Assembly (NCBI RefSeq): GCF_002954705.1
Contig: NZ_MSCO01000001.1
Span: 1,531,908-1,595,907 of the forward strand
Length of the DNA stretch: 64,000 nucleotides
From: Aliivibrio sifiae
GTDB lineage: Bacteria > Pseudomonadota > Gammaproteobacteria > Enterobacterales > Vibrionaceae
Direction of reading: 5' to 3'
The notes below the pieces were generated by a model that worked only from the letters and a program-made list of their open reading frames with translations, was not told the DNA's origin and did not search any database. Below are positions 8,920-18,366 of this stretch, one piece after another. Numbering within the stretch: the first letter of the stretch is position 1; every line of letters begins with the position of its first letter. The position numbers and the translations under genes are program-made.

Positions 8920-9982
8920 GCTTTTCTCCCGATTTAACATGACGCTTAATCGTCGCAAAGCCAAAAGCGAATAAGTACATCATGACGATCAACATCATTG
9001 GGTATTGATGAATTGACTGCTTTGGTCGATAAGTCGTGCTTTCATATAGTTGAGGCTCTAATTCACCAATGGCTTCATAAGCTTGCTCTAATTCATCGCG
9101 ATTAATAGCTTGAAACGCTTTACCACCAGAGGCTTCTGCTACTCTATTAATTACATTCATGTCTAGAGCTTGTTCCCCAACGGTTCTTGGATCACCCATT
9201 GCGATCATATGAATACGTACATTTTTGGCTGCCGCAACCTTAGCTGCATCAATCGGTTCGACATAACTGCCTGTATCATTACCATCCGTTAAAACAATGG
9301 CCACTTTCTCACGTGGTTTTACGTTGCTATCTTTGGTATCAACCTCACTGCTTGTCTCTTCTTTTGAGCTTTGCTCAAAGACTTTAATCGCAAGCCCAAT
9401 AGCATCACCTAAATGGGTACTTTGCCCTGCCATTGCCACATCGGTTTGATTTAATAACTCTAACCACACTCTTTGATCCGCGGTAAATGGGGTTTGAACA
9501 AACGCAGCATCACCAAATAAAATTAAACCTAGACGGTCCCCTTTACGAGTCTTAACGAAATCGGCCAACACTTCTTTTGTTGCTTCTAAACGAGAAATCT
9601 TTTGAATAGAACCTTCGCTTGAAGAACCTTTGGACACAAAGTCTTGCTCAGCCATCGAACCTGATAAGTCCACCACAACCATCACATCTCGCCCCAAGCT
9701 TTCACGAGTTTGAGGTTCGCCTAAAATGGTCGGTTTGGTCAGTGCGAAAATTAATAAGCACCATGACATAATCAAAAATGCTTTTTGCCAATAACTTGCT
9801 TGTAACTGACTTGCCCCCTCAGATGGATACTCATCTAATGCTTTTACTAACACATCAAAGAAAGGTACTTTAATGGCAGATTGGCGTGTACGGTAAGCTG
9901 GTATTAACCAATAAATAATGATCGGTAATGGCAACATCCATAGCCAATATGGATTTGCTAATTCTAACTGATTAAACTGCAT
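8912..9982 (-). CDS. batA: BatA-type VWA membrane protein
   Basis: About 356 residues from the Met of MQFNQLELANP at 9982, chosen because GGAGG lies six bases upstream. A further in-frame ATG four codons earlier overlaps that ribosome binding site. Membrane helices flank a VWA domain: two near the N-terminus (YWLWMLPLPIIIYWLI and AFLIMSWCLLIFAL) and one at the C-terminus. The MIDAS motif is DLSGS (VVVDLSGSMAEQDF), and LTDGND matches the later metal-contacting loop. It overlaps the neighbours on both sides by about ten bases. In characterised operons BatA/BatB VWA proteins work with MoxR ATPases, often in assembly or stress functions; here the genes are embedded in a sulfatase locus. Confidence 0.85.
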   Translation of the reverse strand: MQFNQLELANPYWLWMLPLPIIIYWLIPAYRTRQSAIKVPFFDVLVKALDEYPSEGASQLQASYWQKAFLIMSWCLLIFALTKPTILGEPQTRESLGRDVMVVVDLSGSMAEQDFVSKGSSSEGSIQKISRLEATKEVLADFVKTRKGDRLGLILFGDAAFVQTPFTADQRVWLELLNQTDVAMAGQSTHLGDAIGLAIKVFEQSSKEETSSEVDTKDSNVKPREKVAIVLTDGNDTGSYVEPIDAAKVAAAKNVRIHMIAMGDPRTVGEQALDMNVINRVAEASGGKAFQAINRDELEQAYEAIGELEPQLYESTTYRPKQSIHQYPMMLIVMMYLFAFGFATIKRHVKSGEKHV

Positions 9983-10496
9983 CTTCGCCTCCATGTTGAT
10001 TTAATGTAGGCATTACATGGTTAGATAACCATTGCTGACATAACACAGTTAACTCAGTGAGTTGTTGCTCTGATAATGCATATCTCTGTTGTACCAAGGA
10101 ACGCATCCATTGCTGCCCAAGTTCCCCATTAAAATCACACACACTATCGGATGAATAAGAATCTAATGCGATAAGAAAATCATCTTTAAAGAGCGTTGCG
10201 TTTTTTGGATTGACGTGAGTTAATACGGCTTTCATCACTTCAAAAATCTCATAACTTAATGATGGATTATTCACTGAACTTGATATCAAATTTAATAAAC
10301 TGCTTGCTTCACGACGATAGCGATTTACCCACCATTTTTTAATCCATGTCACAATGCAGTAAGCCGAAAAAACAAACAGAATGATGGCGACAATTTTCCA
10401 ACCTATCGTTTGAGGAAACCAACTCACATGATCGGGAACGGTCACCTCACTCATTTTTCTAAGCATATAACTGCTTGGCGGCTCATGAATACTCAT
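9972..10496 (-). CDS. DUF4381 membrane protein of the moxR-bat operon
   Basis: A 174-residue protein with a single membrane helix near residue 35 (WKIVAIILFVFSAYCIVTWI) and a soluble C-terminal part. The family occurs regularly between DUF58 and BatA-type VWA genes, matching this position. The start overlaps the DUF58 stop by four bases (ATGA) and the end overlaps batA. The biochemical role is unknown. Confidence 0.8.
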   Translation of the reverse strand: MSIHEPPSSYMLRKMSEVTVPDHVSWFPQTIGWKIVAIILFVFSAYCIVTWIKKWWVNRYRREASSLLNLISSSVNNPSLSYEIFEVMKAVLTHVNPKNATLFKDDFLIALDSYSSDSVCDFNGELGQQWMRSLVQQRYALSEQQLTELTVLCQQWLSNHVMPTLNQHGGEDAV

Positions 10497-11431
10497 CGTC
10501 TGCCTCCTATTGCACGCTTCAACTGCTCGATATGATGCCCTGACGTATCTGCTTCAATAAGAGGAAGACCTTTTGCTGCCATCAACTGAATTAATTGCTC
10601 TTTCTTTAAATCTTGATGGTCACTAAGCCCCTTATTGGCTATATCAAATTTCTTTGAATCATTAAGGTTAATCTGAAATGCACCGTCACCCACAACCCAT
10701 GAACTGCTTTGTGATGGAAAATTGGACTCGAACGGATCAGAAATTAATACACCTAATACATCATTATGTTTTTGAAGGTGTTTTAAGTGAGTGATCTCAT
10801 CAGGAGTAACGCCATGCCAATCACTTAAAATAATGATGGTTGCTTCTTTGAGCTTTAATCGGCCTAGTAACGTTACAAACTGTGTAAAATCAACATCACC
10901 TGTATCTTTACTTCCCACATCTAAGGACTGATTAATACTAGATAACAATTGTAATCGATGGAGTAAATCACCCTGAGAACGCTTTGGTGTTAACCAATGC
11001 ATTTTCTCACTTGAACTAATAACAAAACCAACGCGATCACTGTCTTGTAAAATTCGCCATGCAGTGAGTGCAGCCAATTCAGCTGCCACAACCGATTTCA
11101 TTGTCTCTACTGATGAAAAATACATACTGCTGCGTTGATCTACACAGATAATAAAATTTCGGTCTTTTTCTTCCGTGTACGATCTCACATGAGGCTTGCC
11201 AGTTCGCATTGTCACCTTCCAATCAAGATTGCGAATATCGTCACCGAGTTGGTAATGCCTTAGCTCCTCAAAATTTAAACCACGCCCACGAAAAATAGAC
11301 GAATGACGACCAGACAACGCAGTGCCTGATTTTAAATTCGGTAATAAACTGAATGATCTCGCTTGAGATTGCAGTTTTACTAATTGGCTGTATTCACAAT
11401 GAATACGTGTATCAGTGCTTTTTTCGTTCAT
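10493..11431 (-). CDS. DUF58 (VWA-like) protein
   Basis: A 312-residue protein with the DUF58 signature FRGRGLNFEELRHYQLGDD followed by RNLDWKVTMRTGKPHVR and then a VWA-like fold with ICVDQRSSM. DUF58 proteins almost always follow a moxR gene and are thought to be adaptors or substrates of the MoxR ATPase at the membrane. The moxR stop lies eight bases upstream. No membrane helix is visible, so it is probably cytoplasmic. Confidence 0.88.
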   Translation of the reverse strand: MNEKSTDTRIHCEYSQLVKLQSQARSFSLLPNLKSGTALSGRHSSIFRGRGLNFEELRHYQLGDDIRNLDWKVTMRTGKPHVRSYTEEKDRNFIICVDQRSSMYFSSVETMKSVVAAELAALTAWRILQDSDRVGFVISSSEKMHWLTPKRSQGDLLHRLQLLSSINQSLDVGSKDTGDVDFTQFVTLLGRLKLKEATIIILSDWHGVTPDEITHLKHLQKHNDVLGVLISDPFESNFPSQSSSWVVGDGAFQINLNDSKKFDIANKGLSDHQDLKKEQLIQLMAAKGLPLIEADTSGHHIEQLKRAIGGRR

Positions 11432-11439
11432 AAAAAGCC

Positions 11440-12453
11440 CTACCCAATAACAACGTGGTCCAATAACTCATTGATGACTTGTTCTTGTGTCACACCATCA
11501 GCTAAAGCGTCATAACTCAAGGTAATACGATGTCCCAACACTGAATGTGCCATTGCACGAATATCATCCGGTTCTACGTAATTTCGCCCCTGCAACCATG
11601 CATACGCACGCGCACATTTATCAAGTGATATAGAGGCTCGGGGACTCGAACCAATATCTATCCAACAAGACAAGTTTGATTCTGAGTAACGCTCAGGCTT
11701 ACGAGTTGCCATGACTAACCCGACAATGTATCGCTCGCTAATTTCAGACACTTCGACACTTGAAAGCTCTGTTCTGGCTTGCATTACTACTGATGGGTCT
11801 AATTGAATCGAGGTCTCTGTATTATGTTGAGAGGCACTGTTTTCATCAGAATCACCAGACTCTTCCACTCTCGATTCTTCACTTCGCACAAGGCGAATAA
11901 TATCGAGCTCGGCATCATCATCTGGATAATCAACAGATACTTTCATTATAAATCGGTCCATTTGCGCTTCAGGCAATGGATACGTTCCTTCTTGCTCTAC
12001 AGGGTTCTGTGTTGCAAGTACCATAAACAGCTCAGGTAAAGTATGTGTTTGATCGCCAACGGTTATAGTACCTTCTGCCATCGCTTCTAATAATGCCGCT
12101 TGTACCTTAGCTGGCGCTCGGTTGATCTCATCCGCCAAGACAATGCTGTTAAAAATAGGGCCAGGCTGAAAATGCAATTGGGGTTTACCATTTTGCTCTT
12201 GATATACCTCGGTACCAGTAACATCTGATGGAAGAAGATCGGGAGTAAATTGAATTCGCCCAAACGAGGTATGTAAATTATCAGCTAATGATTTAACCGA
12301 GCGTGTTTTTGCCGTACCCGGTAAACCTTCTAGCAAAACATGCCCTTGAGTTAATAACCCAATAACCAATGAACGCACGACATGGGATTGACCAATCACT
12401 GATTTCTCTACTTGAGAGATAAGCGATGTAATAGCCTGCTGAGTTTGATTCAT
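11440..12453 (-). CDS. MoxR-family AAA+ ATPase
   Basis: A 337-residue AAA+ protein. The Walker A motif is GLPGTAKT near residue 43, the Walker B region reads IVLADEINRAPAKVQAALLEAM, and the sensor region ATQNPVEQEGTYPLPEAQMDRF is characteristic of MoxR. The acidic insert near residue 190 (ESGDSDENSAS) is unusual for the core and is probably a loop. AAGGAG lies five bases before the start. It is the first gene of the moxR-DUF58-DUF4381-batA-batBC-batD operon. A good copy of the ATAAC-N5-GTTAT motif lies 75 bases upstream, the same distance as before the sulfatase at 19443, so it is probably regulated with the sulfatases. The MoxR family is associated with maturation or chaperone-like remodelling of protein complexes. 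Confidence 0.92.
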   Translation of the reverse strand: MNQTQQAITSLISQVEKSVIGQSHVVRSLVIGLLTQGHVLLEGLPGTAKTRSVKSLADNLHTSFGRIQFTPDLLPSDVTGTEVYQEQNGKPQLHFQPGPIFNSIVLADEINRAPAKVQAALLEAMAEGTITVGDQTHTLPELFMVLATQNPVEQEGTYPLPEAQMDRFIMKVSVDYPDDDAELDIIRLVRSEESRVEESGDSDENSASQHNTETSIQLDPSVVMQARTELSSVEVSEISERYIVGLVMATRKPERYSESNLSCWIDIGSSPRASISLDKCARAYAWLQGRNYVEPDDIRAMAHSVLGHRITLSYDALADGVTQEQVINELLDHVVIG

Positions 12454-12527
12454 GTTTTCTCCTTACGTTCACGAGTTAGACCAATAGATACTAGAGTTTA
12501 GCTTTCACTATTCTAGTTAAGTCCATC

Positions 12528-12542
12528 ATAACTATTGGTTAT
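12528..12542. promoter_or_regulatory. Candidate LysR-type operator (ATAAC-N5-GTTAT) before moxR
   Basis: ATAACTATTGGTTAT is an inverted repeat with arms ATAAC and GTTAT and contains T-N11-A, the classical LysR box. It lies 75 bases upstream of moxR, in the gap after the cytochrome gene. Near-identical copies occur at 16628-16642 and 19353-19367. Confidence 0.65.
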
Positions 12543-12550
12543 AGTGTTCA

Positions 12551-14806
12551 TTAATAAAGCCTTTTTTTAAGCTCACTGATCACACTTTTAGGGGCATATT
12601 GTTCAAGCTGAGTAATGCATTGTGCTGCTTGAGGTAATTTTCCTTTTAACAATAAATCACATTGGGCAAATAAGTGTTGAGGATTACCACTCAACTCAAA
12701 CGCTTTTCCTAGCGCATCAGCCCCTTGTTCACTATTTATTCCTTCTAACGAAAGGCCATAAACATACCAATATTGAGCATTCTGCTTTTCTATATTTGCG
12801 GCTTGTTTGAAATAATTTGCAGCTTCTGATTTATTACCGAGTCTTAATAACGACAATCCTGTGCTATAAGGCAATGCACCTGATTTAGGTTGAGCTTGAA
12901 TACCTTGTTTCAGTAACTCTAATCCCTTATTCTCATCACCTTGCCTACGATATAAATCAGCTAGATTTACGTAACTGTTTACAAAGTACGGTTCAATATC
13001 TATAGCCCCTAAATAGGCTTTCTCCGCTTTTTTCAACTGACCTTTTGCTCGATACACGTTACCTAAGTTGGTACGCCCAAATCCTCTATCAGAATTAAAC
13101 AACTGAATATTAATATACTCATTTAATACAGGATTAAGTTGTTCTCTTTGTAGAGGATTTAATTCTGGCCAATAGGCACCTAATGCGCCTGCTGCTTCAG
13201 TTCTAACACCAAGTACAGGATCGTTTAATAACGGAGACAATATTTGCCAGCGATCATGAGATGAATATCCAGCAGAGCCTTGAACCGTCCCTAAACGCAT
13301 CAATTCATCTTCATTTTTAACCGCTCGCCCTAATGCAACTAACGTATTTTTACTTGGAAACGCACTTAAACGATACAGCGCAGAACCTCGAATAATCCCA
13401 GCCTGCTTTGCATCTTGTGCCGTATAAGAAAGCGCATCTCCTGCACCACGATAATTGATGTCTGATGCGTAAAATGCGACGGCAAAATGCTGTTGATTAC
13501 GGAATGGGGAGTCAGGAAACCATTCTCCCACTTGTTTATCTGCCCACACATCGTCTTTCTCTTCATGACATTGTGTACACACATTGGGTGTTCCTATGTT
13601 TTTACTTAAATCAGGTCTTGGGATCTGCCAGCTATGGTCTCGCCTCGCATCAACCCCCATATAGGTCGTTTCTGGCATATGACACGTCGTGCATTGTGAT
13701 GCTTCAGTATTAGCCTCATGAAAGGAATGTTTTTCTGGTGTATATTCCGATGCGATATGGCATTGGCTGCAAACGGCTTGCTCAGGAATATCTAGCTTTG
13801 TTGAGTGCGGATTATGACAATTGCTGCACGTAACCCCTTTATCAGCCATTTTAGATTGCATAAAAGACCCATAAACATAGTCTTCATCGTAAATCTGACC
13901 ATCATTATGATAAAGCTCAGGTGTAATTAAACTTGGCAGATAGCTGTCTAATAATGAGCGAGAATCACCATTCACATGAGCTTGGTCTTCGTTTAATTGG
14001 CTTCTACGACTATGGCATTGCGCGCAAACAGTGACTTGATCTGTCTTTTGAATGTCTTTTGGTTGCAGTGTTGAATGCCCTTCTTTAAACACCCACTCTT
14101 TAACCGATTTACTTAAATCTCTATCAAAGCCATAATGAAGGTTAGTGGCATTATTTTGATTTTTACTCCAATTGACATGCTTACTCGCTGGGCCATGACA
14201 GGCCTCACAACTGACATTGATTTCAGACCATGTCGTTTGGTAGGTATCAGTTGTTGAATCGTAGTTTTTCTTTACATCAGTAGAGTGGCAATCCGCACAC
14301 ATGAAGTTCCAATTTTGACCAGAGTTAGTCCAATAAAATTCATCTATTTTTTTCATTTCAGGATACAGATGATACCAACGCTGACCACCCTCTGTTTTTT
14401 CTCTTGAATCCCATGCAAATGGAATTAACTGAATACGCCCATCTTCAAATTCCACCATGTATTGTTGCAGTGGTTCAAAGCCAAACGTATAAGTAATTTG
14501 ATAATCGTGAAACTTTCCATCCGGTCCTTCGATATTGACCCAATATTGGTCACCTTTTTTAAAAAAACGATTCGTATTACCTTCAAATTCAAATGTCGCG
14601 TTAGTAAAGTCACCCAACACACTAGCGTCGTCTGCGTGTTTCATTGCCATATCATGATCTGAACCAATCCAAGCTTCAACTTCTTCTTTATGGCAATCAA
14701 CACAAGTTTCGTTACCCACAAAGTCGGCAGAAAAAGCATTTGATGAAAACCCAATAATGCTTATCCATATAACCCACAGTCCATAGACGATTTGTTTACT
14801 ACTCAT
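12551..14806 (-). CDS. Exported octahaem cytochrome c with C-terminal HEAT/TPR repeats
   Basis: About 751 residues from the Met of MSSKQIVYGLW, which has AAGGA seven bases upstream; in-frame codons further upstream have no ribosome site. A signal peptide ends near SNAFSADF. Eight CXXCH haem sites follow: CVDCH, CADCH, CEACH, CAQCH, CSNCH, CSQCH, CTTCH and CTQCH. The first lies just after the signal peptide and the last near residue 420. The remaining third is built of HEAT-like and TPR repeats (for example NLGNVYRAKGQLKKAEKAYLGAI). It should be a periplasmic electron carrier or multihaem reductase whose repeats dock a partner. It lies directly downstream of the sulfatase at 14977 on the same strand but 170 bases away. 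The repeat half is shared with the truncated protein at the left edge. No specific reductase family is recognised. Confidence 0.88.
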   Translation of the reverse strand: MSSKQIVYGLWVIWISIIGFSSNAFSADFVGNETCVDCHKEEVEAWIGSDHDMAMKHADDASVLGDFTNATFEFEGNTNRFFKKGDQYWVNIEGPDGKFHDYQITYTFGFEPLQQYMVEFEDGRIQLIPFAWDSREKTEGGQRWYHLYPEMKKIDEFYWTNSGQNWNFMCADCHSTDVKKNYDSTTDTYQTTWSEINVSCEACHGPASKHVNWSKNQNNATNLHYGFDRDLSKSVKEWVFKEGHSTLQPKDIQKTDQVTVCAQCHSRRSQLNEDQAHVNGDSRSLLDSYLPSLITPELYHNDGQIYDEDYVYGSFMQSKMADKGVTCSNCHNPHSTKLDIPEQAVCSQCHIASEYTPEKHSFHEANTEASQCTTCHMPETTYMGVDARRDHSWQIPRPDLSKNIGTPNVCTQCHEEKDDVWADKQVGEWFPDSPFRNQQHFAVAFYASDINYRGAGDALSYTAQDAKQAGIIRGSALYRLSAFPSKNTLVALGRAVKNEDELMRLGTVQGSAGYSSHDRWQILSPLLNDPVLGVRTEAAGALGAYWPELNPLQREQLNPVLNEYINIQLFNSDRGFGRTNLGNVYRAKGQLKKAEKAYLGAIDIEPYFVNSYVNLADLYRRQGDENKGLELLKQGIQAQPKSGALPYSTGLSLLRLGNKSEAANYFKQAANIEKQNAQYWYVYGLSLEGINSEQGADALGKAFELSGNPQHLFAQCDLLLKGKLPQAAQCITQLEQYAPKSVISELKKRLY

Positions 14807-14934
14807 ATACATCCTTGTATTGATATTTATTCTATTTTTCATCTCTAACGCTAAAGATAACAACATCTTAGATATAGCCTATATCTTCACATCTTTCCAT
14901 TACTGTTCGTGAATATGTGAATGCTAACTGAAAT

Positions 14935-14956
14935 AAAAAAGGGCTCCGAAGAGCCC
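14935..14956 (-). terminator. Intrinsic terminator after the first sulfatase
   Basis: Read on the minus strand, GGGCTC-TTCG-GAGCCC is followed by T6. It lies 20 bases after the stop codon of the sulfatase at 14977 and separates it from the cytochrome gene. Confidence 0.85.
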
Positions 14957-14976
14957 AAGCATTATGGGAGATTTAA

Positions 14977-16524
14977 TTACTTATTATGAGGCTGTTGCAG
15001 CTTTTCCATTACCTGATCCAAGCTGAAGCTTGCGGCTTTTTGACGAGGTGGGAACTCTTCAAATGTCGCTAAATACTTACCAACATACGCTTGCGCAGGA
15101 ACAAACATATACGCATGATCTAATAACCAATCATAATAAGTATTTGACGTTACGTCAGCAACTTCGTATGGGTCCATGCGTAAGTTAAACAGCTTAGGCA
15201 CACGTAATGTAACAAACGGTTCAGCCCAAATTTGAAGCGTACCTTTCACACGTTGCTCCATGAATACCGCTTTCCATTTGTTATAACGAAGTGCCGCTAA
15301 ATCGCCATCATCCGTAAAATAGAAAATTTCTTCACGGCGACCTTTTTCTTCTTCACCAGTTAGATAAGGAAGAAAGTTGTAGCCATCTAGGTGATTTTTA
15401 AAGCTCTTATTACCAAGCTTAGTTCCTTTTTTAAGCTGGTCTTTGATCTTGTCGTTTCCAGCAATAGCTGCAAATGTTGGAAGCCAATCCATATGGTGCA
15501 TAATCTCATTCGATACTACACCCGGTTCAATCTTACCCGGCCAACGAACCATTGCAGGAACGCGGTATGCCCCTTCCCAGTTGGTATTTTTTTCACTACG
15601 GAACGGCGTTGTACCTGCGTCTGGCCACGAATTCATGTGAGGGCCATTATCCGTGGAATAGAAAACTATCGTATTATCTTTAATACCTAGTTTATCGACC
15701 GCTTTTAAGACTTCACCAACGTGATTATCATGCTCAACCATACCATCAGCGTAATTACTGATACCCGTTGAACCTTGTAATTCAGGTTTTACGTGAGTTC
15801 TAAAATGCATTCGTGTTGCGTTCCACCATACAAAGAATGGTTTATCCGCTTTAACTGCTCGACCCATAAAGTCAATCGCAGCAGAAACCGTTTCATCATC
15901 GACAGTTTCCATACGTTTACGTGTTAAAGGACCCGTATCTTCAATTTTTCCATCAGCATAAGATTTAATAACACCACGAGGACCGAATTTTTTACGGAAT
16001 TCAGGATCTTTAGGGTAATCAATATTCTCTGGCTCTTCTTCAGCGTTTAGATGGTAAAGGTTGCCAAAAAATTCATCAAATCCGTGCGCTGTAGGTAAAA
16101 ATTCATCTTTATCACCAAGGTGGTTTTTACCAAATTGGCCAGTCATATAACCCAATGGCTTAAGCACTTCAGCAATGGTTGCATCTTCTGCTTGTAGGCC
16201 AATATCAGCACCTGGTAACCCAACTTTACTTAAACCAGTTCGTAGAACACTTTGTCCAGTAATAAAAGTAGATCTACCCGCCGTACAGGATTGTTCACCA
16301 TAATAGTCGGTAAACATCATCCCTTCTTTAGCAATACTATCGATATTCGGTGTTTTGTATCCCATTAGACCAAAGGTATACGCACTAATGTTAGATTGAC
16401 CAATATCATCACCCCAAATAACCAAAATATTTGGTTTTTCAGCGGCCAATGTATAACCCGAAGCTCCCATCAATACTGCACTTAGTATTGTTAGTCTGCG
16501 CTTCATTCCTTTTTTGACTTCCAT
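14977..16524 (-). CDS. Periplasmic type I sulfatase (Cys-type, CTAGR)
   Basis: About 515 residues starting at the Met of MEVKKGMKRRL, with GGAG six bases upstream; longer in-frame starts lack a ribosome site. A signal peptide ends near GYTLAAEKPN. The sulfatase core begins with the metal site NILVIWGDDIG; the modification motif is SCTAGRST, whose Cys would become formylglycine, and the later motif YSTDNGPH holds further metal ligands. CXAXR instead of CXPXR is compatible with the radical-SAM maturase at 689. It is divergent from the paralogue at 16748, and the two are very similar along their length. The substrate is unknown; arylsulfatase A-like enzymes act on aryl, sugar or lipid sulfates. 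Confidence 0.92.
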   Translation of the reverse strand: MEVKKGMKRRLTILSAVLMGASGYTLAAEKPNILVIWGDDIGQSNISAYTFGLMGYKTPNIDSIAKEGMMFTDYYGEQSCTAGRSTFITGQSVLRTGLSKVGLPGADIGLQAEDATIAEVLKPLGYMTGQFGKNHLGDKDEFLPTAHGFDEFFGNLYHLNAEEEPENIDYPKDPEFRKKFGPRGVIKSYADGKIEDTGPLTRKRMETVDDETVSAAIDFMGRAVKADKPFFVWWNATRMHFRTHVKPELQGSTGISNYADGMVEHDNHVGEVLKAVDKLGIKDNTIVFYSTDNGPHMNSWPDAGTTPFRSEKNTNWEGAYRVPAMVRWPGKIEPGVVSNEIMHHMDWLPTFAAIAGNDKIKDQLKKGTKLGNKSFKNHLDGYNFLPYLTGEEEKGRREEIFYFTDDGDLAALRYNKWKAVFMEQRVKGTLQIWAEPFVTLRVPKLFNLRMDPYEVADVTSNTYYDWLLDHAYMFVPAQAYVGKYLATFEEFPPRQKAASFSLDQVMEKLQQPHNK

Positions 16525-16627
16525 ATAAACTCCTGTTTCCATTGACAAAAAGAGCACCATTAAAGGTATAGTACATAAACCCTAAAGTGACAATAAATGT
16601 ACAACAATTATTTCACTTTTTAACTAC

Positions 16628-16642
16628 ATAACTACTGGTTAT
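16628..16642. promoter_or_regulatory. Candidate LysR-type operator between divergent sulfatases
   Basis: ATAACTACTGGTTAT has the same inverted repeat and T-N11-A spacing as the sites before moxR and the third sulfatase. Further half-sites flank it (AACTACATAAC on the left, AATAACCAATTT on the right). It lies 105 bases before the start at 16748 and 104 bases before the start at 16524, so it is centred to serve both genes. Confidence 0.65.
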
Positions 16643-16747
16643 GAACTTAATAACCAATTTCGATACATCGTTTTTTCCGCTTTTGCAGGATAATGCCGCT
16701 TTCTTTCCAATATTATCCAACTGAAATTATTCTTTCAGGAGATACCG

Positions 16748-18298
16748 ATGAACAAAACAGTAAAAAAAACTGCCATTGCTACAGGTCTAGTTTTAGCAGG
16801 AATGCAGGTTGCTTATGCTGCAGCTCAACCTAATATTCTTGTTATTTTTGGCGATGATGTTGGTTACGGAAATATTTCAGCTTACAACCAAGGCATGCTT
16901 GGCTATCAAACGCCAAATATCGATAGCATTGCTAATGACGGTGCATTATTTACCTCTTATTATGGCCAACAATCTTGTACAGCAGGTCGCTCTGCGTTCA
17001 TTACAGGACAAATGCCCATTCGCACAGGGCTTACTAAAGTAGGAATGCCAGGAGCAAAACAAGGTCTGCAAGCCCAAGATATTACCCTTGCTCAAACCTT
17101 AAAAGATTTAGGTTATTCCACTGGGCAATTTGGTAAGAACCACTTAGGTGACAATGATGATATGTTGCCGACTAACCACGGTTTTGATGAATTTTTTGGT
17201 AATCTTTATCACCTGAATGCAGAAGAAGAGCCAGAAAATCCTGATTACCCAAAAGATCCAAACTTTCGTAAAGACTATGGGCCTCGTGGGGTTATTCACT
17301 CTTACGCTGATGGAAAAATCGAAGACACAGGTCCTCTAACTCGTAAGCGTATGGAAACCGTTGATGAAGAAACATTAGATGCGGCAGTCAACTTCATGAC
17401 GAAAGCAGTAAAGGCCGATAAGCCATTCTTTACATGGTATAACACTACACGAATGCACGCACGAACACACATAAAAGCCGAAAATTCAGGAAAAACAGGC
17501 CTTGGTGATTACGCTGACGGCATGGTTGAACATGATAATATCATTGGTAAATTATTAGATAAGGTCGATGACCTTGGTATTAATGATAACACTATAATTA
17601 TTTATACCACCGACAATGGCCCAATGAATGCCACTTGGCCTGATGCTGCTTTCAGTCCATTCCGAGGAGAAAAAAACACAGGTTGGGAAGGTGGATTCCG
17701 AATTCCTGCTGTTGTGAAGTGGCCTGGGCATATAAAACCCGGCACAAAACTTAACGGAATGTTTGCTGGTGAAGATTGGCTACCTACCCTAACCGCTATC
17801 GCTGGTAATAAAGACATCAAACAAGAGTTACTAAAAGGCTATAAATCTGACAATGGTACAACTTATAAAAACCATTTAGACGGTTATAACCAAGTCAGTT
17901 ATCTAACAGGAAAATCAAAAGACAGTGCGCGTAAAGAGTTCTTCTATTGGTCGGATGATGGTGATCTACTTGCAATGCGTGATGGTCGCTGGAAGCTACA
18001 CTTCAAGATACAAGAGCACCAAGGTTGGGAAGTATGGACTCGTGAACTTACTACGTTACGTATGCCAATGATTTTCGATCTACAAGTTGATCCATATGAA
18101 AAAGCAGATCAAGGATTTGGCTATGATGAATGGACATTTGACCATGTGTTCTTATTTGTTCCTGCGCAAGCTAAAGTTGCCAAAATGCTTCAAAGCTTTA
18201 AAGAGTTTCCACCACGTCAAGAAATCCCTAGCTTCTCCGTTGATAAAGTTATGGATCAAATGATGAATATGGAAAAAGTAGCTAACGCTCGTAAATAA
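16748..18298 (+). CDS. Periplasmic type I sulfatase (Cys-type, CTAGR)
   Basis: A 516-residue protein with a signal peptide cleaved near AYAAAQPN. The metal motif is NILVIFGDDVG, the formylglycine site SCTAGRSA lies near residue 78, and YTTDNGP follows in the middle. The start has GGAG six bases upstream. It is a close paralogue of the sulfatases on either side (14977 and 19443), with conserved blocks such as NHGFDEFFGNLYHLNAEEEP. The three probably act on related sulfate esters with different leaving groups. The AraC-type regulator gene follows 68 bases after the stop. Confidence 0.93.
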   Translation: MNKTVKKTAIATGLVLAGMQVAYAAAQPNILVIFGDDVGYGNISAYNQGMLGYQTPNIDSIANDGALFTSYYGQQSCTAGRSAFITGQMPIRTGLTKVGMPGAKQGLQAQDITLAQTLKDLGYSTGQFGKNHLGDNDDMLPTNHGFDEFFGNLYHLNAEEEPENPDYPKDPNFRKDYGPRGVIHSYADGKIEDTGPLTRKRMETVDEETLDAAVNFMTKAVKADKPFFTWYNTTRMHARTHIKAENSGKTGLGDYADGMVEHDNIIGKLLDKVDDLGINDNTIIIYTTDNGPMNATWPDAAFSPFRGEKNTGWEGGFRIPAVVKWPGHIKPGTKLNGMFAGEDWLPTLTAIAGNKDIKQELLKGYKSDNGTTYKNHLDGYNQVSYLTGKSKDSARKEFFYWSDDGDLLAMRDGRWKLHFKIQEHQGWEVWTRELTTLRMPMIFDLQVDPYEKADQGFGYDEWTFDHVFLFVPAQAKVAKMLQSFKEFPPRQEIPSFSVDKVMDQMMNMEKVANARK

Positions 18299-18311
18299 TT
18301 CCAATATTATT

Positions 18312-18336
18312 TAGGGCTCACATGAGCCCTATTTTA
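18312..18336 (+). terminator. Intrinsic terminator after the second sulfatase
   Basis: TAGGGCTCA and TGAGCCCTA form an 8-9-bp stem with a tight loop, followed by TTTT. It lies 14 bases after the sulfatase stop, so the following regulator is partly insulated. Confidence 0.7.
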
Positions 18337-18366
18337 ACGCTTTTAAGATAGATAAAAGGCTAACTC

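Noticed and set aside
16809..17042. Open frame in another phase of the sulfatase gene
   Set aside because: A shadow of the strongly supported sulfatase coding frame.
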